A stretch of DNA of 64,000 nt from Profundicola chukchiensis (GCF_029664245.1 NZ_JANAIE010000005.1:166333-230332), one strand, 5' to 3'; numbered from the stretch's first letter, positions 9,616 through 18,403 are shown. Notes: a model not told the origin generated them from the letters alone. Made by a program: numbers and translations.

Positions 9616-10131
9616 TTATTTAATTTTTGTGCGTTTTAGCATATCCGTGCCAAACATATCTTTCATGTCTTGAATCGATTTTTCTTTCTCGTTGCTAAAA
9701 CTGTATTGAACAAGCCCTATAATAAAAACGAGCATAACGAAAGGAAAGATTAATAAAATGGGATTGGTTTCTTGGTTTAATACGCCTATAAGCCCCATTA
9801 TAAAAGCAAAGCAAACGAATCCTAAAGCATAAATCAAGAAAAGAACGGTTGAAAACCTAAGTTTCATATCCATTGTGAGCTTAGTATCTTCTGTGTCACC
9901 TTGAATTTTACCAATAATTTGAGGCGCAAAAGATTTTTTACCAACAACGATTCGCTGCAACTTGAATTCATCATCTTTAAACGTGCCTTCGAAACGCTTT
10001 GTTTCTTTTTCTCTGGTAAAACTTAAAAAGACTTTCTTCTTTGGACGAATATTATTCGCCAAAATATCACGGACTTCTTGAATAGATAAATCCGTCTTCA
10101 TTTCTATTTTTTCTGAGGGAATAAGTTTCAT
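9616..10131 (-). CDS. Hypothetical protein with two membrane segments
   Basis: A 171-residue protein of unknown family. The first 95 residues are soluble, lysine-rich and predicted mixed alpha/beta (FEGTFKDDEFKLQRIV). Two membrane helices follow at about 97-118 and 124-145, then a charged C-terminal tail. No recognisable motif is present. It is flanked by about 240 nt of non-coding DNA on the downstream side and 99 nt upstream, and appears monocistronic. It could be a membrane-anchored sensor or stress protein, but nothing in the sequence proves this. Confidence 0.7.
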   Translation of the reverse strand: MKLIPSEKIEMKTDLSIQEVRDILANNIRPKKKVFLSFTREKETKRFEGTFKDDEFKLQRIVVGKKSFAPQIIGKIQGDTEDTKLTMDMKLRFSTVLFLIYALGFVCFAFIMGLIGVLNQETNPILLIFPFVMLVFIIGLVQYSFSNEKEKSIQDMKDMFGTDMLKRTKIK

Positions 10132-10230
10132 TCAGAGGCGTGTTAAAGCTTGTCTATTAGCTAATTTAAGCAATTTATAACTAGCAATGTTGATTTCTAA
10201 GTTTATACACTGAAAACTTATAAATTTCAC

Positions 10231-11664
10231 TTAATCTTTCTCTATTACCAATCGAGATAAGGCTTCTGGGTAACCACGCATTTTAGCTAAATCTGCAGCT
10301 AACACATCGATTTCTTCTTTTCTAATGCTATCTAGTAAAGTGTTGGTATTGAGTTTTTTATCAGAGGATTTTAATAAGCCAACTTCTTGGATTTTCTCAA
10401 TAATTTGTTCAGCAACACTTAAGGCAGAAGATGCTTTAACGATCTCACTACGAGCATATAATTTACATGGGAAGCTTACTTCGCCAACTCTCAATTCGGG
10501 ATCATTACCTGGAATTTGTTGTGCTCCAAATAAAGGTGGGCCACCAATTTCAGCGGTTTCAAAACTTGGAACAAATTTGCTTATGTAATTGATAGCGTTG
10601 ATAGTGCGAGATTCGATTTCTTCGTCGGGCCATCCATTTTTTAGCTTGTCTTTAATGTCTTCATTAAATTCAGGCTGAGCATCCTCTCTTTTCGATTTTA
10701 CTAAACCGTTTTTGAATAAAGTAATATCGTTGGTCATCCCATGAATTTGATAGTAATCCCCGGAGTAGGGTGTAAGCTGTGCCATTCCATGGGGAGTGCC
10801 TCTTTCTCCATGAAAAATTAATTCTGGAATCAAGCCTTCTTGTGGTTGCCATTTTGAAACATAAGCCGCCTTAAACTCAATCAATCTTTCCACATTTAAA
10901 TCTAGGCTCTCGTCAAATTCACCTGTTTTAAATCCAGAAGAATTAACTAAATAGTTGACTTTATATACTTTGTCACTTGTGTAAATTTCCCAGTTATAGT
11001 CTAGATTTTCGTTGCGGACATCCTTAATGTTTTGAATCTCAGTGTTTAATTTTAAATTAGTTTTATCGGATTTCAATAAAGCTAATTGAGCCTGAGCCCC
11101 TAATCTGAATAAGTTCCAACCATATTCTTGAACCAAAACTACAGGCATTTTCAGCTTATCCACATCGATTAATTGAATTGCATTACTCATCCACTCATCG
11201 GGTGAGTTGGGGCGTTTAAAGCTTGGGTTGTTTTTAAGTTTTTTTAAATCTTCAGAGGTATAAATTTTATAATAATCAGCCGGAGCGCCTAAAATTTCAT
11301 TCAAAGGATCCTCGTCGATAAGTTCTTGATAATAGCTCACCAACATTTGTAAACGACGTTCAATATCTTCGAGGCTATATTTCTCAGTCTTAGGAACGCT
11401 AATGAATGTAGGACGCTCATCTATAGATTGCGGAAATAATCGCGCCATATCTATCGATTGTTTCATCAAGAGCTTGCATTGCTCATCAGAAATTTCTGGA
11501 TAAAGATTCCCGCCAGCATGCAAATGACAAAATGGAGGGCCATTTACCACACTAGCTTTTTGCTCAAATAAAATATTTTCTATCCCAAGTTCAGCAAGTT
11601 GGAGGGCGATAACTACACCCGAAACACCACCACCAATAATTCCTACATCAAAAATTTTATTCAT
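10231..11664 (-). CDS. FAD-dependent oxidoreductase (DAO fold)
   Basis: A 477-residue flavoprotein beginning MNKIFDVGIIGGGVSGVVIA, a classic dinucleotide-binding GxGxxG site followed by the acidic end of beta-2 (ILFEQKAS). Mid-protein YLVNSSGFKTGEFD matches the second FAD contact of the D-amino-acid-oxidase-like fold. The substrate is unknown. The ATG at 11664 is chosen over a TTG at 11691; it leaves one base after the phosphatase stop, so the pair is probably translationally coupled. Confidence 0.78.
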   Translation of the reverse strand: MNKIFDVGIIGGGVSGVVIALQLAELGIENILFEQKASVVNGPPFCHLHAGGNLYPEISDEQCKLLMKQSIDMARLFPQSIDERPTFISVPKTEKYSLEDIERRLQMLVSYYQELIDEDPLNEILGAPADYYKIYTSEDLKKLKNNPSFKRPNSPDEWMSNAIQLIDVDKLKMPVVLVQEYGWNLFRLGAQAQLALLKSDKTNLKLNTEIQNIKDVRNENLDYNWEIYTSDKVYKVNYLVNSSGFKTGEFDESLDLNVERLIEFKAAYVSKWQPQEGLIPELIFHGERGTPHGMAQLTPYSGDYYQIHGMTNDITLFKNGLVKSKREDAQPEFNEDIKDKLKNGWPDEEIESRTINAINYISKFVPSFETAEIGGPPLFGAQQIPGNDPELRVGEVSFPCKLYARSEIVKASSALSVAEQIIEKIQEVGLLKSSDKKLNTNTLLDSIRKEEIDVLAADLAKMRGYPEALSRLVIEKD

Positions 11665-11665
11665 A

Positions 11666-12334
11666 TTAAAATAGACCTTGTAACTCAGCAAAATTATCTA
11701 CCACAACGCTGGGGTTGTAATCGGCGATGTTTTCGTTGTAATTGTATCCATAACTCACACCAATACTATGCATTTTTGCATTTTGGGCCGCAAGGATATC
11801 ATTTTTAGAATCTCCTACCATTACACATTTTGCTATTTCTGTATTCATCTCTTTGGCTAGGTGCAAAAGTGGAGCCGCATTAGGTTTTTTCTCTGCTAAA
11901 GAATCTTCTCCAATCCATAATTTAAAGAAAGATTTTATTTCTAATTCGTCTAAAATAGGTTCTATAAAATCGAATGGCTTGTTGGTGCAAATGACCATTT
12001 GGTAATTTTTTTCTTGAAGATATTTTAAAGTCTCCATAACCCCAGGATACATAAAAGTCTTATCGCAGGTTACTTCTCGATAAGCAGAGAAATAAATATC
12101 AAAAGCTTCATTTAAGAAATCCTCCTCAATTTTTTCTTGCTTGGCCTCTTCTAAAGCTCTTCGCACCAAAGGTTTTGCGCCATTTCCCACAAAAGGAGTA
12201 ACGACATCTATACTTAAAGGCGATAAATCATAATGCGCTAACATTTTGTTGATAGCAATCGTTAAGTCTGGAATACTATTAATAAGCGTTCCGTCAAAAT
12301 CGAAAATAATAAGTTCTTTGTCTTTAAAATTCAC
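11666..12334 (-). CDS. gph: HAD-family phosphatase, phosphoglycolate phosphatase-like
   Basis: A 222-residue HAD hydrolase. Motif I is IIFDFDGTLINS (nucleophile and acid Asp pair), motif II is the Thr in ICTNKP, and motif III/IV is VMVGDSKNDILAA with the metal Asp. A helical cap of subclass IA lies between motifs I and II. The closest match is Gph, which removes phosphate from 2-phosphoglycolate formed during DNA repair, but PpaX- or beta-PGM-like activity is possible. The start is a GTG at 12334, as no in-frame ATG precedes motif I. It is first in a two-gene unit with the FAD enzyme. Confidence 0.8.
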   Translation of the reverse strand: MNFKDKELIIFDFDGTLINSIPDLTIAINKMLAHYDLSPLSIDVVTPFVGNGAKPLVRRALEEAKQEKIEEDFLNEAFDIYFSAYREVTCDKTFMYPGVMETLKYLQEKNYQMVICTNKPFDFIEPILDELEIKSFFKLWIGEDSLAEKKPNAAPLLHLAKEMNTEIAKCVMVGDSKNDILAAQNAKMHSIGVSYGYNYNENIADYNPSVVVDNFAELQGLF

Positions 12335-12458
12335 AAGGCTTAATTTGCTGTAAAGATGCGGAAATTCTAAATTCTAGTAAAATAGAATCCTATTATAAGG
12401 CTATCAGAGAAGTAAACAGTTTGAAGGTTTAATTATGTTTTTTCAATTTTTAATACCT

Positions 12459-12466
12459 TATTTTTG
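12459..12466 (+). promoter_or_regulatory. -7 box for the ankyrin lipoprotein gene
   Basis: TATTTTTG fits TAnnTTTG and would start transcription near 12473, a leader of about 45 nt before the ATG at 12519. Confidence 0.45.
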
Positions 12467-12518
12467 CTTATAAATCTTTGTTTTATATCGAAATGGAGAT
12501 GAATGTTGAATCAAAATC

Positions 12519-13208
12519 ATGAAAATTAATATAATTCTAATTACAGTTCTAATGCTTGGATTAATCTCATTAGAAAGTTGTAATAGCGCGAACGGAAATA
12601 CGTATATGGAAAATACTCAAAGTCAAAACAGTTTGTTGAAAGCAGTTGCTAATCAAGATGTTCAAGCGACTAAAGAAATTTTAAAATCAAAACCAGATTT
12701 GGAAATTAGGGATGATAAAGCTAGAACAGCTTTAATGATTGCTACCTATAATTTTGATAATGAAATTGCTAAACTACTGATTGATGCTGGTGCTGATGTG
12801 AATGCTCAAGACGCAATGGAAAATAGTCCGTTTTTATATGCTGGAGCAGAGGGTAATGTGGAACTATTGAAAATGTGCTTGGAAAATGGAGCTGATTTTA
12901 ATCTTTACAATCGATATGGAGGAACAGCTTTAATCCCTGCAGCTGAAAAAGGACATTTAGAAATAGTGAAAATCCTAACCAAAATAGAAGATTACCCAAT
13001 CGATCATGTCAATAAATTAGGATGGACTGCATTATTAGAAGCAGTCATTTTGAGTGAGAAAAGTGATGTTCAAACAGCTATTGTCAAAACGCTTGTCGAG
13101 GCTGGAGCTGATATTAATATTCCTGATAATGATGGCGTAATTCCCTTACAACATGCTAAAAATAAATCATTAACAGAAGTTGTAGAGATTCTATCACAAG
13201 CTAAATAG
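12519..13208 (+). CDS. Ankyrin-repeat lipoprotein
   Basis: A 229-residue protein with a lipoprotein signal peptide (lipobox LESC, Cys at about residue 21) and four to five ankyrin repeats covering residues 40-228. Repeat cores are visible as KLLIDAGADVNAQD, LLKMCLENGADFNLYN, ALIPAAEKGHLEIVKIL and LVEAGADINIPDNDG. Ankyrin repeats bind protein partners; the lipid anchor places this in the periplasm or on the outer membrane. Small periplasmic ankyrin proteins are sometimes paired with catalase, but no such neighbour is adjacent here. It has its own promoter and terminator. Confidence 0.88.
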   Translation: MKINIILITVLMLGLISLESCNSANGNTYMENTQSQNSLLKAVANQDVQATKEILKSKPDLEIRDDKARTALMIATYNFDNEIAKLLIDAGADVNAQDAMENSPFLYAGAEGNVELLKMCLENGADFNLYNRYGGTALIPAAEKGHLEIVKILTKIEDYPIDHVNKLGWTALLEAVILSEKSDVQTAIVKTLVEAGADINIPDNDGVIPLQHAKNKSLTEVVEILSQAK

Positions 13209-13240
13209 TTTGTATTTATTTTAATTTCCCTGTGATGAAT

Positions 13241-13266
13241 AAAAAAGGTTCTTAAAGTTCAGAACC
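13241..13266 (-). terminator. Intrinsic terminator of the DsbA-family gene
   Basis: Read on the minus strand, GGTTCT pairs with AGAACC around an 8-nt loop (arms 13247-13252 and 13261-13266), followed by six T. It lies about 85 nt past the stop of the gene ending at 13352. Confidence 0.65.
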
Positions 13267-13282
13267 AAGTTGATTATAAAAG

Positions 13283-13320
13283 AAGAGCGATTAAATTATT
13301 AATTATCTAATCGCTCTTTT
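13283..13320 (+). terminator. Intrinsic terminator of the ankyrin gene
   Basis: An 11-bp perfect stem (13283-13293 with 13308-13318, AAGAGCGATTA) with a 14-nt loop is followed by T-rich sequence. It sits between two convergent genes and may act in both directions. Confidence 0.7.
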
Positions 13321-13351
13321 GAGTTTTAAGATTTAATTAAAGCTTTTAAAC

Positions 13352-14263
13352 TTATTTCTTTCTCCAGATAGAGCCATTTTTGGTCGTGAATTTTGATAAA
13401 CTCCCTTGCTCCGAAAGTTCATTTAACAAAGTCTCACTATCGGCTCTTGGTGTTCCAGATAATTCAGAAAATTCTTTAGCGGTCAAACTTGGATAAATTT
13501 TAAATAAATCTTCCCATTTCTTGCTGTATTCGCTTTTAGAGGCATTTGGGTTTAACTTTAAAATCGCCATTTCATAAAATGCATAAGGTCTTGTTCCGTA
13601 AACGATTTCTTGGTTACCAGCTTCGTCGACAAAGAACATAGTTGGGAAGCCTCTAACACCTAATTCTTGACCTAACTTTAAATCCTCTTGAAATAAGTCT
13701 TTTGCTTTTCCTTCAAAATTAGATTTCAATTGACTTACATCTAGACCAACTTTCTCAGCTGCTTTAGCCATATTCTCCCATTTTGCCAAGTTTTTCTTTT
13801 CCAAAAACATCATTTCCCTCATTTCGCGCATAAACAAAATGGCTTTTTGTTGGTCCTGAAGTTGAGCTGCTTTAAAAGCAATGGAAGACGGATAAGAAGA
13901 ATCCATAGGGTCTTCTAACCAAAGGTCGCCATCAATCGGCATATCATAGTGCAAACTCACTTCGTCCCAATGACTTGCCACATCTGCAGGAGAACTGATG
14001 CCTCCGCTATTGTAGCTCCAATCGGGTAATAAACCACCCATTCTGTAGTCGATGTCAATCGCATTGCCATACTCCAATTTTAGCTTGCGCAATTGTGGTT
14101 CAATTCCCCAACAAGATGAACAAATAGGATCGGTATAATAAATTACTCGAATAGCTTTTTTATCTGAAGAAACTTTATTTTCAGATGTATGAGTTGCTGT
14201 TGTATCAGCTGTTTCGCACATTCCAGTTTCTATATCGCATATCAGCGGATTGTTTTTTGACAT
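13352..14263 (-). CDS. DsbA family thioredoxin-fold protein (FrnE/SpxH-like)
   Basis: A 303-residue protein. After a short N-terminal stretch with two Cys (NPLICDIETGMCE), a DsbA-like domain begins at about 44 with the redox motif DPICSSCWGIEP (Cys-Ser-Ser-Cys). It has the helical insert and the cis-Pro region GFPTMFFVDE. The last 70 residues form a helical extension. No signal peptide is present, so it is cytoplasmic, as for FrnE or the SpxH/YjbH ClpXP adaptor, which share this fold. The ATG at 14263 is used because the upstream in-frame codon is a TTG. It follows the yceI gene on the same strand, separated by a terminator. Confidence 0.8.
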   Translation of the reverse strand: MSKNNPLICDIETGMCETADTTATHTSENKVSSDKKAIRVIYYTDPICSSCWGIEPQLRKLKLEYGNAIDIDYRMGGLLPDWSYNSGGISSPADVASHWDEVSLHYDMPIDGDLWLEDPMDSSYPSSIAFKAAQLQDQQKAILFMREMREMMFLEKKNLAKWENMAKAAEKVGLDVSQLKSNFEGKAKDLFQEDLKLGQELGVRGFPTMFFVDEAGNQEIVYGTRPYAFYEMAILKLNPNASKSEYSKKWEDLFKIYPSLTAKEFSELSGTPRADSETLLNELSEQGSLSKFTTKNGSIWRKK

Positions 14264-14291
14264 AATTTGATTCAATTTTAATGTTAAAAAT

Positions 14292-14321
14292 AAATCAGGT
14301 AAGCAATGCCTATCCTGATTT
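14292..14321 (-). other. Hairpin upstream of the DsbA-family gene
   Basis: AAATCAGG at 14292-14299 pairs with CCTGATTT at 14314-14321 (8 bp, 14-nt loop). It ends about 29 nt before the ATG at 14263, so it would lie in the 5' leader. On the minus strand it is followed by A/T-rich sequence but no clean T-run, so it may be a leader structure rather than a terminator. Confidence 0.4.
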
Positions 14322-14344
14322 ATTTTATTTAAGTTTTAAATTAA

Positions 14345-14370
14345 AATGCTTGGCGACTGTGCCAAGCATT
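14345..14370 (-). terminator. Intrinsic terminator of the yceI gene
   Basis: AATGCTTGGC at 14345-14354 pairs perfectly with GCCAAGCATT at 14361-14370 around a 6-nt loop. On the minus strand it is followed by TTAATTT. It begins 5 nt past the yceI stop. Confidence 0.7.
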
Positions 14371-14374
14371 TCTT

Positions 14375-14944
14375 TTATTGTTTAGCAAATTGCATGTGAA
14401 CCACAATATTCACATCCTTACCAACGCCTGCAGCTGACGGATCGAATTTGATATTATAATCAAATCTATTGATCGTTGTTTTAGCTTTTAAACCTAACTT
14501 TTCTCCTTTATCACTTTTTACAGTTCCTCCATATTTAACATCAAAAATAACAGGTTTAGTAACATCCTTAATCGTTAAATCACCGTATAATAAGTAATGA
14601 TCTGGTTTACCTGTAGCTAAGATTTTAGTGCTTTTGAACTTCATTTCTGGATATTTTTCAACCTCAAAAAAGTCTGCACTTCTCAAGTGTTTGTCTCTAG
14701 CTTCAACACTGGTGTCAATACTTTTTACTTGCACTGTAAAATCAAATTTAGCATTGTCTAAAGCTTCACCATCTTTCTTCAAATTACCTGTGTAATCTAA
14801 AAATTTACCATTTACCAAACTGATTCCAGAGTGTGCAATGTTGAAATTTAAAGATGAATGATATGGATCTACTTTCCATTCTGTTTGTGCGATTGAGCTT
14901 ACAGTCAAAAAGACTAAAGCAATAAGTGACATAAAATTTCTCAT
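14375..14944 (-). CDS. YceI family periplasmic lipid-binding protein
   Basis: A 189-residue exported protein with a signal peptide (MRNFMSLIALVFLTVSSIAQ) and a full YceI lipocalin-like domain: WKVDPYHSSLNFNIAHSG near the start, the KHLRSADFFEVEKYPEMKF block in the middle, and FDYNIKFDPSAAGVGKDVNI near the end. YceI proteins bind isoprenoid or other long lipids in the periplasm. The Cys-free barrel and length are typical. The gene has its own terminator and lies upstream of the DsbA-family gene. Confidence 0.93.
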   Translation of the reverse strand: MRNFMSLIALVFLTVSSIAQTEWKVDPYHSSLNFNIAHSGISLVNGKFLDYTGNLKKDGEALDNAKFDFTVQVKSIDTSVEARDKHLRSADFFEVEKYPEMKFKSTKILATGKPDHYLLYGDLTIKDVTKPVIFDVKYGGTVKSDKGEKLGLKAKTTINRFDYNIKFDPSAAGVGKDVNIVVHMQFAKQ

Positions 14945-15035
14945 AGTATAAATGTATTTAATGTTAATTTTCTGATTTAAATTTAGTTTTAAATAATTGA
15001 TTTAGTTCGACTTAATTTAAAGTTAAACTAGACTG

Positions 15036-16208
15036 TTAATTTAATGCCTTTTTAGCTAATAATGAAATAATTATCCCCGGAATCGAAAGAGCAATGGCAA
15101 AATAAACCAAACTCATAGGAGAGTAAATTCCTAAAAGTAGCCCAGCGACCGAGGATGCAATCATAATCGATAAATTAAACACCGATGATTGAACCGATGT
15201 AGCCACGTCTTTTGCAGTTTCAACTTGTCGACTTACTGCGGCTTGCAATAATGTTACCAACGGTCCAAAGGAAACTCCCCATAAAAAGAAAGCAAAATGT
15301 CCAAATCCTGTCGCACCTCCAAAGAGTAAAAATATGAGCATAGAAATAATAATCAATGCAAACATGGCCACAGTCAATAATCTCAGGTATTGGTCGGTGT
15401 ATTTAATAGCGATTAAAACAGAAATCATAGATCCAATACCGAAAAATAAGAGTGCGCTTTCTACGCCTCCAGCCAGTTGAATTTCTTCTACCAAACTCGT
15501 GATGTAAACATAAACACCATAATGTGCTATCACACCTAGTAAAGTTAAAATTAATATGATGATCACTTCTGGAATCTTCAGCAAGGCAAATGGAGAGGAG
15601 CTTTTAGTTAGCTTTTCTCCGGGCGTAGAAGGAAGGGCGAAATAACTAACAGCTGCGATTAATAAAATAAATCCACCCAATCCTATAAATTCATTTCTCC
15701 ATCCAAATTGATTCCCGATGGAAGTCATAATCGGCATCCCAAGACTAATTCCTAAAGTGGTTCCCGCCATAATTACGGCAATGGCCTTACCATGATGCTG
15801 TTCATCTACTAAGCGCATTCCATAAGCGGCAATCATAGGCCACATTACTCCCGCGCAAATTCCTCCTAAAACTCTAAGCGCAATTACAATCGTGTAATCA
15901 TGCACCAATCCTGAAACAATATTAGAAATAGCAAAACCGCCTAATAATGTTAAAAGTAAATATTTACGATTAAAATGCATGGTCAATGAAATTAATGGAA
16001 TCGCGAAAATGGCGGATGCAATAGCATAATAACCCACTAAATTTCCGGTTTGGACTTCACTAATTTCTAAATCTTCCATGATTTGAGGTAAAACTCCAGA
16101 CGGCATTAATTCTGAAAGAATTCCCACAAAAGTTACCGATGACATCAAAATCATCAACAACCAAGGAAATGCACTTTTAATGACATTAGAAGACTTTAAA
16201 TTACTCAT
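15036..16208 (-). CDS. MFS transporter, AraJ-like
   Basis: A 390-residue, twelve-segment major facilitator. It has the loop 2-3 motif HFNRKYLLLTLLGGFAISN, the motif RVLGGICAGVMWPMIAAYGM, and the antiporter motif region IMAGTTLGISLGMPIMTSIGNQ, all typical of the AraJ/drug-efflux (DHA1) group. It likely exports small molecules by proton antiport, with unknown substrate. It is 31 nt downstream of the mgtC-like gene on the same strand and may be co-transcribed with it and perhaps with the deaminase gene further upstream. Confidence 0.88.
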   Translation of the reverse strand: MSNLKSSNVIKSAFPWLLMILMSSVTFVGILSELMPSGVLPQIMEDLEISEVQTGNLVGYYAIASAIFAIPLISLTMHFNRKYLLLTLLGGFAISNIVSGLVHDYTIVIALRVLGGICAGVMWPMIAAYGMRLVDEQHHGKAIAVIMAGTTLGISLGMPIMTSIGNQFGWRNEFIGLGGFILLIAAVSYFALPSTPGEKLTKSSSPFALLKIPEVIIILILTLLGVIAHYGVYVYITSLVEEIQLAGGVESALLFFGIGSMISVLIAIKYTDQYLRLLTVAMFALIIISMLIFLLFGGATGFGHFAFFLWGVSFGPLVTLLQAAVSRQVETAKDVATSVQSSVFNLSIMIASSVAGLLLGIYSPMSLVYFAIALSIPGIIISLLAKKALN

Positions 16209-16239
16209 TTTAAGATTTAAGCTTGTTCAACAAAAAAGA

Positions 16240-16971
16240 TTAAAACTCGGTTTCTTGACCGATCACTTTCCAACCAGCACGAGTCACCTCTAGTTTTAAA
16301 ATTAGGTTGGCAACTAAAGACTCTAATAAATTTTCTTGTTTTCCGATACTCGCAACTTCAATCTGAATCACGATTTCTTTGGAATTAGCTTCAGAAACCT
16401 CTCGGTTGATTGAGCGCATCAATAGTTGGTCGTTGCTTTCAATTTGATTCAACAACCAAAACCTAACATTGGCTTCATCTTTTGCGTCACACTGAATAGA
16501 AACTTGATAATAAGTTTCTTTAACTTCAGTTTTACGATAAGCCGAAATTTTGGATAATCGAATACTAATAGGTCTCAGAATTAGGTGAGACAATACAACG
16601 GCACTCGTCGTTATGATGGCTTCGGTGTAAAATCCCATTCCTGCCAAAGTACCTACAGCTGCCGAACACCAAATAGTAGCAGCCGTATTTAAACCTCTAA
16701 CGTTGAAACCATCTTTCATGATAACTCCAGCCCCAATGAAACCAATACCGGTTACAATTTGGGCCGTAATTCGAGCAGGATCTCCGCCGGCTAAACTATA
16801 GATGTTGAGAGATAAAAGCACAAAAGAAGCTGCACCAATAGAAACTAAAGTATTGGTGCGTAAACCTGCATTTTTCTGTTGCCACTGTCGCTCAAAACCA
16901 ATGATGCCACCCAACACAAAGGCGGTGAGAATGCGTAAAATATATTCTGAGGTTACTACATATTCATCCAT
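16240..16971 (-). CDS. MgtC/SapB family membrane protein
   Basis: A 243-residue protein with five membrane segments in the first 140 residues, including FVLGGIIGFERQWQQKNAGLRTNTLVSIG, the classic MgtC core. A cytoplasmic ACT-like C-terminal domain follows (about 150-240). MgtC proteins restrain F1Fo-ATP synthase and help survival at low Mg2+ or inside hosts in pathogens; in environmental bacteria the role is less clear. It lies between the MFS and deaminase genes on the same strand. Confidence 0.9.
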   Translation of the reverse strand: MDEYVVTSEYILRILTAFVLGGIIGFERQWQQKNAGLRTNTLVSIGAASFVLLSLNIYSLAGGDPARITAQIVTGIGFIGAGVIMKDGFNVRGLNTAATIWCSAAVGTLAGMGFYTEAIITTSAVVLSHLILRPISIRLSKISAYRKTEVKETYYQVSIQCDAKDEANVRFWLLNQIESNDQLLMRSINREVSEANSKEIVIQIEVASIGKQENLLESLVANLILKLEVTRAGWKVIGQETEF

Positions 16972-17044
16972 TCAGTAAATGTGAATTTTAATGTTTAAAG
17001 TTGCTTCTTTTATTTCAGATTATTAAAATTAAAGCTGATAAAAT

Positions 17045-18295
17045 TTAATCAAGTTTTAATTCTACATCATATTCCACTTCTTTTTTGCGGAACAAGAAAT
17101 CACCGTTTCTCACTGATGCCAACACGTCTACACGTCTGCGAATCGCTTCATGTACGCTAGATTCGTTGAGTACAATAAAGTTGGCTGGTTTACCGACATC
17201 TAGACCATAATTATCTTGAATATTCATACAGCGAGCTCCGTTATACGTAATTAAATCAAAGTTGGTTTCGATTTCTTTTGGCGACATAATTTGGGCTAAG
17301 TGCATTCCATTGTCTAGAATATTCATCAAGTTTCCGTTACCCATCGGATACCAAGGATCATTAATAGAATCTTGTGCAAACGCTACATTAATTCCTAGTT
17401 CTATAAACTCTTTTACTCGTGTCAAACCACGGCGTTTTGGATAGGTATCTTGGCGACCTTGTAGATAGGCGTTTTCTGTTGGACAAGAAATAAAATTGAT
17501 TTTACTCTTTTGAAATAAATCCATCATTCTAAACGCATAAGAATTATCTGCTGAACCAAATGAACAAGTGTGACTTGCTGTGGTTCTGCTTCCATAATCC
17601 TCCATTAAAACCAATGCATTTAATAATTCAAGAAATCGAGAATGAGTATCATCGGTTTCGTCACAATGAACATCGATGAGCTTGTCATATTTCAATCCAA
17701 GATTTACGATATCATGTACCGATTTTTCTCCAAATTCTCTTGCTGGTTCATAATGCGGAATTCCTCCCACCACATCAGCACCCATTTTTAGAGCTTCTTC
17801 TACTAAATCAACCCCACCTTTATACGTATACATTCCTTGCTGTGGGAAAGCAACGATTTGAATATCAACGATATGTTTTAGATCTTCCTTCATTTCTAAC
17901 ATCGCCTTCAATGCTGTGAAATTAGGATCGGTAACGTCGATATGAGTTCGAATATGCTGAACACCTTGAGAAACCTCGTCTTTGATGCCTTTCATGGCTA
18001 ATTTTTTAACGCTTTCTACCGTGAGCGTTTCTTTAAACTTAGGCCACAACTCAATAGCCTCGAATAAAGTCCCAGAACCAGCGCCTTGTTCACCAAGTTC
18101 AGACAAAGTATAAACGTAATCTAAATGTAAATGAGGATCAACGTAAGGTGGTAAAACCAATTTTCCGTTTAAATCAATTTCTTCATCAGCATTAGGTAAA
18201 TTAGTTCCAATTTGCGTGATTTTTCCATTTTCAACCATCATTTCTGTTGCCGAGTCATGACGATAGAATTTTGCATTAAAAAACTTCTTCTTCAT
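17045..18295 (-). CDS. codA: CodA-type cytosine/5-methylcytosine deaminase
   Basis: A 416-residue amidohydrolase closely matching E. coli CodA over its whole length. Metal and catalytic residues are visible: His55 and His57 (DPHLHLD), His210 and Glu213 (DVHCDETDD), the His in TASHTCSFGS and Asp309 in AFAQDSINDPWYP. E. coli has Asp313-Asp314 at the last site; here the second is Ser310. From memory, Ser at this place marks bacterial deaminases that accept 5-methylcytosine. The enzyme would turn (methyl)cytosine into thymine or uracil in the cytoplasm. No codB-type permease is adjacent. A short frame and inverted repeat lie just upstream. Confidence 0.85.
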   Translation of the reverse strand: MKKKFFNAKFYRHDSATEMMVENGKITQIGTNLPNADEEIDLNGKLVLPPYVDPHLHLDYVYTLSELGEQGAGSGTLFEAIELWPKFKETLTVESVKKLAMKGIKDEVSQGVQHIRTHIDVTDPNFTALKAMLEMKEDLKHIVDIQIVAFPQQGMYTYKGGVDLVEEALKMGADVVGGIPHYEPAREFGEKSVHDIVNLGLKYDKLIDVHCDETDDTHSRFLELLNALVLMEDYGSRTTASHTCSFGSADNSYAFRMMDLFQKSKINFISCPTENAYLQGRQDTYPKRRGLTRVKEFIELGINVAFAQDSINDPWYPMGNGNLMNILDNGMHLAQIMSPKEIETNFDLITYNGARCMNIQDNYGLDVGKPANFIVLNESSVHEAIRRRVDVLASVRNGDFLFRKKEVEYDVELKLD

Positions 18296-18307
18296 ATTAG
18301 ATTTATT

Positions 18308-18403
18308 TTAGTTTGAATGATTAAAATAATCAATGACTATTGCTAGCTGAGCTAACTCTTTAAGATTAGCAAACAAATCATCGCAATAGTCATTTGAATT
18401 CAT
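18308..18403 (-). CDS. Possible 31-residue small protein upstream of codA
   Basis: An ATG at 18403 opens a frame of 31 residues that ends 12 nt before the codA ATG. It starts MNSNDYCDDLFANLKELAQL and ends in VIDYFNHSN, with an amphipathic middle. It is not a family I recognise. Its ends overlap the two arms of a 12-bp inverted repeat, so selection may act on the RNA structure instead of, or as well as, the peptide. It might be a leader peptide or simply chance. Confidence 0.3.
   Translation of the reverse strand: MNSNDYCDDLFANLKELAQLAIVIDYFNHSN
18332..18394. repeat. Long inverted repeat in the codA leader
   Basis: AATGACTATTGC at 18332-18343 is the exact reverse complement of 18383-18394. 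The 39-nt interior can itself fold: GCTAA at 18351-18355 with TTAGC at 18366-18370. It lies in the 196-nt gap between the flavin reductase stop and codA, on the transcribed strand. Neither arm is followed by a T-run in the codA direction, so a simple terminator is unlikely. Confidence 0.6.

Noticed and set aside
9639..9657. Sigma-54-like TTTGGCACGGATATGC on the minus strand
   Set aside because: The spacing between GG and GC is 9 nt rather than 10, and it lies inside the coding region of the gene at 9616-10131.
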